Positions 17,792 through 24,653 of a stretch of 64,000 bases of DNA are shown here, piece after piece; positions within the stretch are counted from its first letter, which is position 1, and every line of letters starts with the position of its first letter. Position numbers and translations under genes: made by a program. The DNA comes from Cyclobacterium salsum. GTDB lineage: Bacteria; Bacteroidota; Bacteroidia; Cytophagales; Cyclobacteriaceae. The DNA lies in assembly GCF_010119245.1 (NCBI RefSeq), contig NZ_WNKG01000001.1, positions 558,001 through 622,000 on the forward strand. Reading direction: 5' to 3'. The notes under the pieces are model-generated. The model had not been told where the DNA came from and searched no databases. It was given only the letters and a program-made list of their open reading frames with translations.

Positions 17792-18223
17792 ATGACCACC
17801 GGATTCCAGCATCTCCATTCTTTCCTGGCCTATATTGTTCTGGCAGGAATTCTATTTAGCTTCGTCCTTGCCCTCTATGGTGCCTTAAGTAACAAAACCT
17901 TCACTGAAAAGGACCGAAAATTTGGCTTGATAGGCATGGTGCTTTTACATATTCAATTATTGGTTGGAATCATTCTATATTTCCTTAGTCCACAGGGCTT
18001 TTCCAACCTTAGCGGAGAAGCCATGGGAGATTCCATGAGCCGCTTGTACGCACTGGAACACCCTCTAATCAATATCCTGGCAGTGGCACTGGTTACCATC
18101 GGTTATAGCAGAGCCAAAAAATTGACAGAAAGCCGGAGCAGGTTTCGAAGTATTTACATGTTTTATGGAATCGGTTTTATCCTAATCCTTAGCCGAATCC
18201 CCTGGAACGCATGGTTAAATTAA
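17792..18223 (+). CDS. Four-helix membrane protein, cytochrome-b-like
   Basis: A 143-residue protein with four hydrophobic helices (about 12-30, 44-65, 88-105, 121-137). Histidines lie near or in the helices at positions 9, 53 and 90, in HLHSF, LLHIQLLVG and ALEHPL. Homologues in Bacteroidota are often labelled cytochrome b, and the histidine placement is compatible with heme binding. No biochemical basis is known to me. The next gene starts 12 bases after the stop, so the two may be co-transcribed. The 295 bases upstream hold no recognisable gene. Confidence 0.65.
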   Translation: MTTGFQHLHSFLAYIVLAGILFSFVLALYGALSNKTFTEKDRKFGLIGMVLLHIQLLVGIILYFLSPQGFSNLSGEAMGDSMSRLYALEHPLINILAVALVTIGYSRAKKLTESRSRFRSIYMFYGIGFILILSRIPWNAWLN

Positions 18224-18235
18224 TCGAATTACAGC

Positions 18236-18451
18236 TTGGATAATACCATTTTACTCGACCTGGTCTCAAAAAAAATGCCCTTCGGTAAATACAAGGACAG
18301 GTTGATTTGTGATATCCCCGAACACTACCTTATTTGGTTTAAGAGACAAGGGTTTCCGGATGGAAAATTAGGCATCTGGCTTGAAACCATGTATGAAATC
18401 CGACTGAATGGGCTGGAGCATTTGCTGGATAAGTTAAAAGCAAAAAGGTAA
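18236..18451 (+). CDS. DUF3820 family protein
   Basis: Seventy-one residues matching the DUF3820 pattern: MPFGKYKDRLICDIPEHYL, then WFKRQGFPDGKLG and a C-terminal helix with MYEIRLNGLEHLL. The TTG at 18236 is chosen as start, since family members usually carry about a dozen residues before MPFGKYK. An internal ATG at 18275 would remove them. The family occurs widely in bacteria with no settled function. A nucleic-acid or nucleotide role has been suggested from distant resemblance to exonuclease-associated domains, but nothing here tests it. The stop lies 12 bases before the operator-like repeat of the next gene. Confidence 0.8.
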   Translation: MDNTILLDLVSKKMPFGKYKDRLICDIPEHYLIWFKRQGFPDGKLGIWLETMYEIRLNGLEHLLDKLKAKR

Positions 18452-18462
18452 GCACATTCAAT

Positions 18463-18481
18463 ATTGCCATATTGTTGCAAT
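18463..18481. promoter_or_regulatory. Inverted-repeat operator candidate (Fur/Zur-like size)
   Basis: The 19-base element ATTGCCATATTGTTGCAAT has ATTGC/GCAAT arms and a 9-base centre, the length of a Fur-family site. It covers the proposed -33 element of the TonB-receptor promoter, so a bound repressor would block transcription. The 9-mer TGTTGCAAT recurs in reverse orientation (ATTGCAACA, 20964-20972) upstream of the partner lipoprotein gene. The identity of the regulator is inferred only from length, position and the metal-like target genes. Confidence 0.45.
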
Positions 18482-18505
18482 CATTGATAAATATGGATAC
18501 CTTTG
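18475..18505 (+). promoter_or_regulatory. Bacteroidota-type promoter of the TonB-receptor gene
   Basis: A TTG at 18475-18477 and an exact TAnnTTTG element, TACCTTTG, at 18498-18505 are separated by 20 bases, the spacing expected for the Bacteroidota housekeeping sigma factor. Transcription would start near 18512, about 30 bases before the GTG start codon at 18543. Confidence 0.55.
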
Positions 18506-18542
18506 TGTTCGTTTTCAGATTTCCATCATCCAAATTTATCCT

Positions 18543-20918
18543 GTGAGGATTGTAATTCTTTCCTGTTTCTTCCTCGTTTACCTGTCTCTTTTTTCCCTGG
18601 CTCAGGAAAGGTCATTCCTTTCCATTGAGGGTACGGTTAAAAGTGAATCAGGAGATGGTTTGCCTGCGACCATTATCGTCCATGAATTGGGAAATGGAAC
18701 AGCAGCAGACTTAGAAGGTAATTTCCGAATTGACGGGTTAAATCCTGGAAATTACCATCTACACGTGACCCACCTCGGGTACAAAGCCCTGACCAAGACG
18801 ATCCGGTTGACCAATGAGGACCTGCAACTTGACCTCAGGTTGGAAGAATCAGCGATTACGCTACAATCGTTAACCATAGAAGCCAACCCTTTCAAAAACG
18901 GACCGGTAGAACAGTCCCAAAGCATTGAAGTAGTGGACAGGGAGTTTATGGAGAAAAACAACTCCGGCACTTTCGCCAACGCCCTGGAAAAATTACCCGG
19001 AATCAGCACCATCAATACCGGAGTGGGCATTAGCAAACCCGTTATCCGGGGAATGAGCTTTAACCGCATCATGGTAAACGACCGGGGAATCAAGCAAGAA
19101 GGACAGCAATGGGGTGCTGACCATGGGTTGGAAATCGACCCCTTCGACGTGGACCGGGTCGAAGTGGTCAAGGGTCCGGCCTCCCTGATTTACGGTTCGG
19201 ATGGCATGTCAGGCGTGATCAATATCTCCCCAGCTCCCCTTCCCCGGGAAGGGAACACTCAGGGGCATCTGATAAATAGCTACCGCACCAATAATGCCAT
19301 GAGAAGTCATTCGGCCATGGTGGAAGGAAACCAAAACGACTTTGTTTTTAAAGGGCGAGTGACCCTTCAGGATTTTCAGGATTACCAGGTACCGGCCGAC
19401 AGGTTCGTCTACGCAGGTTTTGAATTACCGGTATATGATTACCGGTTAAAAAACACCGCTGGTAAGGAAAGACATTTTTCCCTTATGACTGGCTGGCGAA
19501 AAAACTGGGGAAAATCCACCCTCACGGTAAGCCGATTTCAGCAAAAAGCGGGCATTTTTACGGGGGCAGTGGGCATTCCGAACAGCTACAACCTTCGTCA
19601 CAATGGAAATTATGGGGATATCGAATTTCCCAGACAGGACAATACCCACCTAAAAGTAATTTCCAACACCACGATTCAATTGAACGAAAATTGGCTGGAA
19701 ATCGATTTGGGCTATCAACGGAATGAGCGAATGGAACAATCCCTTCCCCATATCCATGGAGTGGGGCCCACACCGGAGGGAAATTTAGCCCTGGCCTTAT
19801 ACCTCAATACCTTCACGGCAAATGGTCGGTTCAATTACCATATCAATTCCAAACACCAATCCATTATTGGATTTCAATCCTCGTTAATGGATAACCGGTT
19901 TGGAGGCTTTGAATTTTTATTACCTGCTTTCCAATCCTGGAGTGCGGGCTTTTACTATTTCCACGAATACCGCTGGAAAAATAATCTAATAGTAAACGCA
20001 GGCCTGCGACTAGATGGAGCCCGTCATGCTATACAATCGCACGAACAGCCGGTATACGATCAATCTTTAAATCCTACCGGGGAAATGGTACAGCGAAACC
20101 CGGATATTGAACGTAATTTTGCTAATATCAGTGGGTCTACCGGTTTTTCCTGGATCCTTAATGAGCGGAACAATTTCAAATTAAACTTGGGTAGCAGTTT
20201 TCGTATCCCTACTCCTATCGAATTAGCCACCAATGGCATTCACCATGGGAATTTCAGGCATGAAATTGGCGATGCCGATCTAAAAAGTGAACGAAGCTAT
20301 CAGGCGGACCTGAATTTCACGCACTCTGTAGAAACGCTTCTAGTGGGAATTAGCCCTTTTATCGCCTATTATGAGGATTATATCTACCTGGCCCCTACCG
20401 GCAGGTTCTCTACCCTTCCCGGTGCCAGCACCCTATGGGAGTACCGACAAAACAATGCCCTGTTTGCTGGGGCCGAGTTGAAATTTCAATGGGCACCGAC
20501 GCAGGAAATACAGTTTTCGCTTGCAGGAGAATACATTTATAATCAAAACCTGGATACCGGTTTGCCCTTACCGCTGACCCCTCCGGCCAGTGTGTTGAGC
20601 AGTATCGAATACTCCTTTCCAGAAACGTTCCGCTTCATTGCAAACAGCTATTTCTACCTGGAATACCGACAAGTAGCCGCGCAAAATCGGGTAGATCGAA
20701 ACGAACGAACTACTGGTGGCTATGGCTTGCTTCAAGCCGGACTGGGATGGGAAGTCCCTATAGGCTCCAACCCTTGGAAATTTCGAATCAGCGGCCAAAA
20801 CCTTCTAAACACTTTTTATTTCAATCACCTGAGCAGATACCGTTTACTCAATTTGCCGGAGCAGGGTAGAAATATCAATTTCAATTTAAAGATTCCCTTC
20901 CAACTCAAAAGTAATTAA
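18543..20918 (+). CDS. TonB-dependent outer-membrane receptor, probable metal uptake
   Basis: A 791-residue TonB receptor. The GTG start is followed by a signal peptide ending near FSLAQ. A carboxypeptidase-regulatory-like beta domain spans about 25-110 (GTVKSESGDGLPATIIV, HVTHLGYKA). The plug domain covers about 120-230 (LEKLPGISTINTGVG, RVEVVKGPASLIYGSDGMSG), and a 22-strand-type barrel runs to a terminal aromatic-rich strand. The plug loop QQWGADHGLEIDPFDVD is rich in His, Asp and Glu, as in metal or metallophore receptors such as ZnuD. No SusD partner is present. The downstream lipoprotein is His/Asp-rich, supporting a metal cargo, perhaps zinc. The promoter overlaps an inverted-repeat operator candidate. 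Confidence 0.88.
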   Translation: MRIVILSCFFLVYLSLFSLAQERSFLSIEGTVKSESGDGLPATIIVHELGNGTAADLEGNFRIDGLNPGNYHLHVTHLGYKALTKTIRLTNEDLQLDLRLEESAITLQSLTIEANPFKNGPVEQSQSIEVVDREFMEKNNSGTFANALEKLPGISTINTGVGISKPVIRGMSFNRIMVNDRGIKQEGQQWGADHGLEIDPFDVDRVEVVKGPASLIYGSDGMSGVINISPAPLPREGNTQGHLINSYRTNNAMRSHSAMVEGNQNDFVFKGRVTLQDFQDYQVPADRFVYAGFELPVYDYRLKNTAGKERHFSLMTGWRKNWGKSTLTVSRFQQKAGIFTGAVGIPNSYNLRHNGNYGDIEFPRQDNTHLKVISNTTIQLNENWLEIDLGYQRNERMEQSLPHIHGVGPTPEGNLALALYLNTFTANGRFNYHINSKHQSIIGFQSSLMDNRFGGFEFLLPAFQSWSAGFYYFHEYRWKNNLIVNAGLRLDGARHAIQSHEQPVYDQSLNPTGEMVQRNPDIERNFANISGSTGFSWILNERNNFKLNLGSSFRIPTPIELATNGIHHGNFRHEIGDADLKSERSYQADLNFTHSVETLLVGISPFIAYYEDYIYLAPTGRFSTLPGASTLWEYRQNNALFAGAELKFQWAPTQEIQFSLAGEYIYNQNLDTGLPLPLTPPASVLSSIEYSFPETFRFIANSYFYLEYRQVAAQNRVDRNERTTGGYGLLQAGLGWEVPIGSNPWKFRISGQNLLNTFYFNHLSRYRLLNLPEQGRNINFNLKIPFQLKSN

Positions 20919-20963
20919 GAAATAAGCGCAAACTTTTTGGAACTCTTCTCCGTTTGTTTTATT

Positions 20964-20988
20964 ATTGCAACACTAATGCATATGCAAT
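20964..20988. promoter_or_regulatory. Second operator candidate, upstream of the His-rich lipoprotein
   Basis: ATTGCA (20964-20969) and TGCAAT (20983-20988) form an inverted repeat with 13 bases between. A perfect palindrome, TGCATATGCA, lies at 20977-20986. The 9-mer ATTGCAACA at 20964-20972 matches, in opposite orientation, part of the operator candidate at 18463-18481. Its presence 43 bases before the lipoprotein start suggests the same regulator controls both genes. No clear -7 element was found here. Confidence 0.4.
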
Positions 20989-21030
20989 TGTATTGAATTA
21001 TCAACCATCTCCATAACTACCAAACGATTT

Positions 21031-21981
21031 ATGAAACGAAACGGAATAGTATTACTGGCTTTTGTAGCCACTTTTTTTCTGGCTTGTGACCCGGTAAGTG
21101 AGACTCCTCAGGATCTAGAAGCTCCCGCCATCGACCATGCCGATGGGCATGACGAAATAGAGCCTGAAAACGGGGAGGTATTCAGTGAAACCGCCGATCA
21201 CACACAGGTAAGATTTTCGGTAGAGGATCCTTCGGGGATCGGTCAGGTTCGGGTAAATGTACACGCCAATTTTGATGGACACAGCCATGCCCGCATGAAC
21301 AACGATTTTGTCAGACTGGATGTCAACGATATCTACAGTCCGGAGGCATCTAATCCGGATTTTCGATTTCCTGAAGGAAGTACCCGGATCAATATTGATG
21401 GCCCAGGTACTGACATTTACTGGACTGGCACCAATTCCCGATTGACCGGACCGGTTATCGCCGGGTCCTACGATGTGGGCATTGAGGCGACGGATATCCA
21501 CGGCAACCAAACCGGATATGACGACGGAAGCAGCTACCTGGCTACCATTCAAATTCGTACCCCTTATGCCCCTTCGATCAGCATTACCAATCTACACGAT
21601 GACGAGTTGGAGGGCGAAGTGGGGATACCCTTAACCATTGAGGGCAGCATTAGCAGGACCGGACATGAATTGAGTGCTCCGATTTCCTTTTTATGGATTA
21701 GGTTGACAGAGGAGCATGACGACCATGAAGGTGAAGACGATCATAATCACCGCATCTCCGAGGAAGATTACTACGATAAAATGTGGGGAACTTCGGCATG
21801 GCTGGAAGAAGGCAGCGGCCCGGATTTACCACATGATGAAATGCTGGATCTTTCTAAAATTTTAACCGGGGATAATGCCATCCAAATACCTTCCGGGGAA
21901 GATCATCTGGACTTAGTTATTCGCGCGGAGGATGTAAATGGTAATACAACCGAAAAGGTATTTACGGTGCACATAGAATAA
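21031..21981 (+). CDS. His/Asp-rich DUF4625-type lipoprotein
   Basis: A 316-residue protein with a lipoprotein-like signal (Cys19 in FFLACD). Two DUF4625-like beta-sandwich units are recognisable from the pattern GEVFSETADHTQVRFSVEDP and later GEVGIPLTIEGSISRTG. Metal-binding clusters stand out: DHADGHDE after the signal, HANFDGHSHARM, and a long acidic-histidine loop EEHDDHEGEDDHNH. Sitting after the TonB receptor and sharing an operator-like 9-mer with it, the protein is a good candidate for a surface or periplasmic metal-capturing partner. Function is inferred from composition and context. A strong terminator follows. Confidence 0.8.
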   Translation: MKRNGIVLLAFVATFFLACDPVSETPQDLEAPAIDHADGHDEIEPENGEVFSETADHTQVRFSVEDPSGIGQVRVNVHANFDGHSHARMNNDFVRLDVNDIYSPEASNPDFRFPEGSTRINIDGPGTDIYWTGTNSRLTGPVIAGSYDVGIEATDIHGNQTGYDDGSSYLATIQIRTPYAPSISITNLHDDELEGEVGIPLTIEGSISRTGHELSAPISFLWIRLTEEHDDHEGEDDHNHRISEEDYYDKMWGTSAWLEEGSGPDLPHDEMLDLSKILTGDNAIQIPSGEDHLDLVIRAEDVNGNTTEKVFTVHIE

Positions 21982-21988
21982 GCAGTAC

Positions 21989-22021
21989 AAAAAAGCGCTT
22001 TCCCAAGGAAAGCGCTTTTTT
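21989..22021 (+). terminator. Rho-independent terminator after the metal-uptake pair
   Basis: A 10-base perfect stem, AGCGCTTTCC (21994-22003) and GGAAAGCGCT (22007-22016), closes on a 3-base loop. It is flanked by A and T tracts, so it could work in both directions. It begins 8 bases after the lipoprotein stop codon. Confidence 0.9.
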
Positions 22022-22066
22022 GATTTTTAAGTATATAGTGGTTTAGTTTAGTTTCTTTCCGAACAG

Positions 22067-22276
22067 TTAATTTAATTTTATCTGAGTGTGCGGCAAATCG
22101 ACGAGGTACTTAATAAAATCTTCTTTTATCGACCATAAAACAACTTTAACAGATTGAGTTAGTTGATCTGATTTTGCGGAAAAATCACCCAGCTCATAAA
22201 ATGAATCCCAAAATCCTTGCTGGCTGATAAAGAAAAATGTAACAATAATAATCAGATACTTGGCGGAAAATCTCAT
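22067..22276 (-). CDS. Small exported hypothetical protein
   Basis: Encodes 69 residues with a hydrophobic N-terminus (YLIIIVTFFFIS) that could be a signal peptide or a single membrane anchor. A polar segment with no recognisable motif follows. There is no homologue I can name. It lies between the bidirectional terminator at 21989-22021 and the minus-strand lipoprotein gene, on the same strand as the latter but about 170 bases apart. It could be a chance frame. Confidence 0.35.
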   Translation of the reverse strand: MRFSAKYLIIIVTFFFISQQGFWDSFYELGDFSAKSDQLTQSVKVVLWSIKEDFIKYLVDLPHTQIKLN

Positions 22277-22444
22277 AACCCATTTCGTTTAATAATATAC
22301 TAACATATATTAAACAAAAATGTTTGATTCGTTAAGAAATGAATACGGCAATTATGCTATTTATTAATATATCTAGCTGATATCTAACTTTTTACACAGG
22401 ATTATGATACACTTCCTCTGAAATAACAATCAGATAGTGATTAA

Positions 22445-22957
22445 CTATTCAGGATAATTAGGTGAACACAATGCTATTTTATGGGTATTAAAATAGTACA
22501 GTGATGTATCGTTGCTGCCGATATTTCCGCTAACAAGAATGATATCGTAGTCCGGCCCCTGGTCAGCAAGGTGGATTTTTATATGCCCATCGAAATTTTT
22601 TAATGACTCAAAGTCCGGTTCATTGCCATTCGATAGTCTTCCAATAACGGTTCGACTTTGCAGGGTGCGGCTGTCAATGGGGCTAAGCAGCTGTGCAATC
22701 GTAGCCTCTTCATCATCAAGATTTCCAAAATGCAAGTGCCCCGTGTAAAAGTAAGGGTCTTCGGAGTTTGCGCCATCCAATTGGATCAATAGCTCCACAG
22801 CATCTTCCCTTAGCTCAAAAGTAGCGGTGCCTTCAAAGGCATATTCTCCGGTCTGATATAAAGGATAACTTACGGACTGTATTTCAGGTAAATTTTCTTC
22901 CGTTTGGCATCCTGCTAATGCCCATATTACAATTGCGATAAATGGAATATTTTTCAT
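22445..22957 (-). CDS. Hypothetical lipoprotein, CHRD-like pattern
   Basis: A 170-residue protein with a clear lipoprotein signal (lipobox LAGC, Cys17). The mature part is predicted all-beta. It has repeated histidine-containing strands, FYTGHLHFGN and FDGHIKIHLADQG, followed by ILVSGNIGSN. This loosely recalls the CHRD domain, which also uses HxH strands ending in glycine-rich turns, but I would not assign it firmly. It is divergent from the DNA ligase gene, with about 100 A/T-rich bases between them. No functional link is evident. Confidence 0.65.
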   Translation of the reverse strand: MKNIPFIAIVIWALAGCQTEENLPEIQSVSYPLYQTGEYAFEGTATFELREDAVELLIQLDGANSEDPYFYTGHLHFGNLDDEEATIAQLLSPIDSRTLQSRTVIGRLSNGNEPDFESLKNFDGHIKIHLADQGPDYDIILVSGNIGSNDTSLYYFNTHKIALCSPNYPE

Positions 22958-23060
22958 TTGATAGTTGTTTACTCACCAATTTTTAAACGAACAATTAAAA
23001 TTATTGGTTTATGAAGAACTTAAAATTGTGAAAATATATGAGTAAAATCATTAAACTGGG

Positions 23061-24653
23061 ATGAAAAGATTTTCAAAATTGATCAAGCAGCTAGATCAGA
23101 CCAACAAGACCGGAGATAAATTAGGGCTGTTGGAAGCTTATTTTGCCGAGGCTCCGGACCAGGACCGTCTTTGGACCATGGCGCTTTTCACCCATAAACG
23201 ACCCAAAAGAACCATAAACAGCAAACAACTTCGGGACTTATGCTGTGAGATTGCCGAAATTCCCGATTGGCTGTTTGAAGAATCGTATCAAACGGTTGGA
23301 GATCTGGCCGAAACCATCGCCCTCGTCCTCCCTGAATCTAAGGGGCATTCCGACAGGCCCTTGCATGGATGGATTCAGTTTTTGGAAGCACTCAGAAACT
23401 GCGACGAGATCGATAAAAAAGCAGCCATTCGCCAAGCCTGGCAAATCCTAACCAAAGAGGAGCGCCTGGTCTTTAATAAGCTGATAACCGGCGGTTTTCG
23501 GATTGGTGTGAGCCAGCAACTCATTACCAGGGCATTGGCGACCACCTTTGGTTTGGAAAAAACGGCCGTGGCACATCGGATCATGGGCAACTGGAATCCC
23601 TGGCAAACATCTTTTAATGATCTGATGTTTCAATCGGATCTTTCTACAGATCTTTCCCGTCCCTATCCATTTTTTCTGGCGCATCCATTGGAAAAACCCG
23701 ATGACTTACCCGGAGAAAGGTCAGACTGGCAGGCCGAGTGGAAATGGGATGGTATCCGGGGCCAACTTATCCATCGCGGTGGGGAGGTGTTTATTTGGTC
23801 CAGGGGAGAAGAATTAGTTACGGATAAATTTCCGGAATTGGAAGCCATGGGAAAAACCATTCCGGATGGCTCCGCTTTGGACGGTGAAATCATGCCTTTT
23901 CAGGAAGGTCGGCCACTTCCTTTTGGCCTATTGCAAACCCGATTGGGTAGGAAAAATGTCAGTACCCGTCTTTTAAGAGAAGCACCGGTTTCCTTTATGG
24001 CCTATGATTTACTGGAATGGGAAGGCCAGGACGTTCGGCATTGGAAACTTTCCGAAAGAAGAAAAACCCTGGAAAGACTGGTCGGATCTCATTCTGAAGC
24101 TAACCTATTACTTTCACAGGTACTCGCTGCCCCTACCTGGACGGAATTGGCTCGAATCCGAGCCCAATCCAGAGAGGTGAAAGCGGAAGGATTGATGCTA
24201 AAAAGAAAAGATGGGGTGTACGAAACCGGCAGAAAAAGAGGAGGATGGTGGAAATGGAAAATAGACCCTCTTACCATTGATGGGGTGATGATTTATGCCC
24301 AAAAAGGCCACGGGCGCAGGGCAAATATGTATTCGGATTACACCCTTGCGGTTTGGAATGGGGATGCGCTGGTTCCTTTTGCGAAGGCCTATTCCGGCCT
24401 GACGGATGCGGAGATGAAATCAGTTGATACCTATGTCAAAAAAAATACCCGAGAGCGATTTGGCCCGGTAAGGACAGTCAAACCCGGCTTGGTTTTTGAA
24501 ATTGCGTTTGAAGGCATTCAGGAGAGTTCGAGGCATAAATCCGGGATAGCACTTCGGTTTCCACGAATTCACCGCTGGCGAAAAGACAAACCCATTGAGG
24601 AAGCCAATTCTCTGGAAGATTTACAGCATTTATTGGAAAAATATGGAAAGTAG
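23061..24653 (+). CDS. ATP-dependent DNA ligase (bacterial helicase-associated type)
   Basis: Seals nicks through a ligase-adenylate intermediate. This 530-residue protein has an N-terminal helical DNA-binding domain (1-200) that includes GGFRIGVSQQLI. The adenylation domain has the nucleophile Lys228 in EWKWDGIR (motif I), then SRGEE (III), ALDGEIM (IV) and EGLMLKRKDG (IIIa/IV region). Motif V and the OB-fold come next (GGWWKWKID, RFPRIHRWRKDK). The arrangement fits the bacterial ligase usually found with a DEXH helicase, an MBL-fold exonuclease and a metallophosphoesterase. Only the helicase is present here, overlapping by 11 bases. The likely role is DNA repair rather than replication. Confidence 0.92.
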   Translation: MKRFSKLIKQLDQTNKTGDKLGLLEAYFAEAPDQDRLWTMALFTHKRPKRTINSKQLRDLCCEIAEIPDWLFEESYQTVGDLAETIALVLPESKGHSDRPLHGWIQFLEALRNCDEIDKKAAIRQAWQILTKEERLVFNKLITGGFRIGVSQQLITRALATTFGLEKTAVAHRIMGNWNPWQTSFNDLMFQSDLSTDLSRPYPFFLAHPLEKPDDLPGERSDWQAEWKWDGIRGQLIHRGGEVFIWSRGEELVTDKFPELEAMGKTIPDGSALDGEIMPFQEGRPLPFGLLQTRLGRKNVSTRLLREAPVSFMAYDLLEWEGQDVRHWKLSERRKTLERLVGSHSEANLLLSQVLAAPTWTELARIRAQSREVKAEGLMLKRKDGVYETGRKRGGWWKWKIDPLTIDGVMIYAQKGHGRRANMYSDYTLAVWNGDALVPFAKAYSGLTDAEMKSVDTYVKKNTRERFGPVRTVKPGLVFEIAFEGIQESSRHKSGIALRFPRIHRWRKDKPIEEANSLEDLQHLLEKYGK

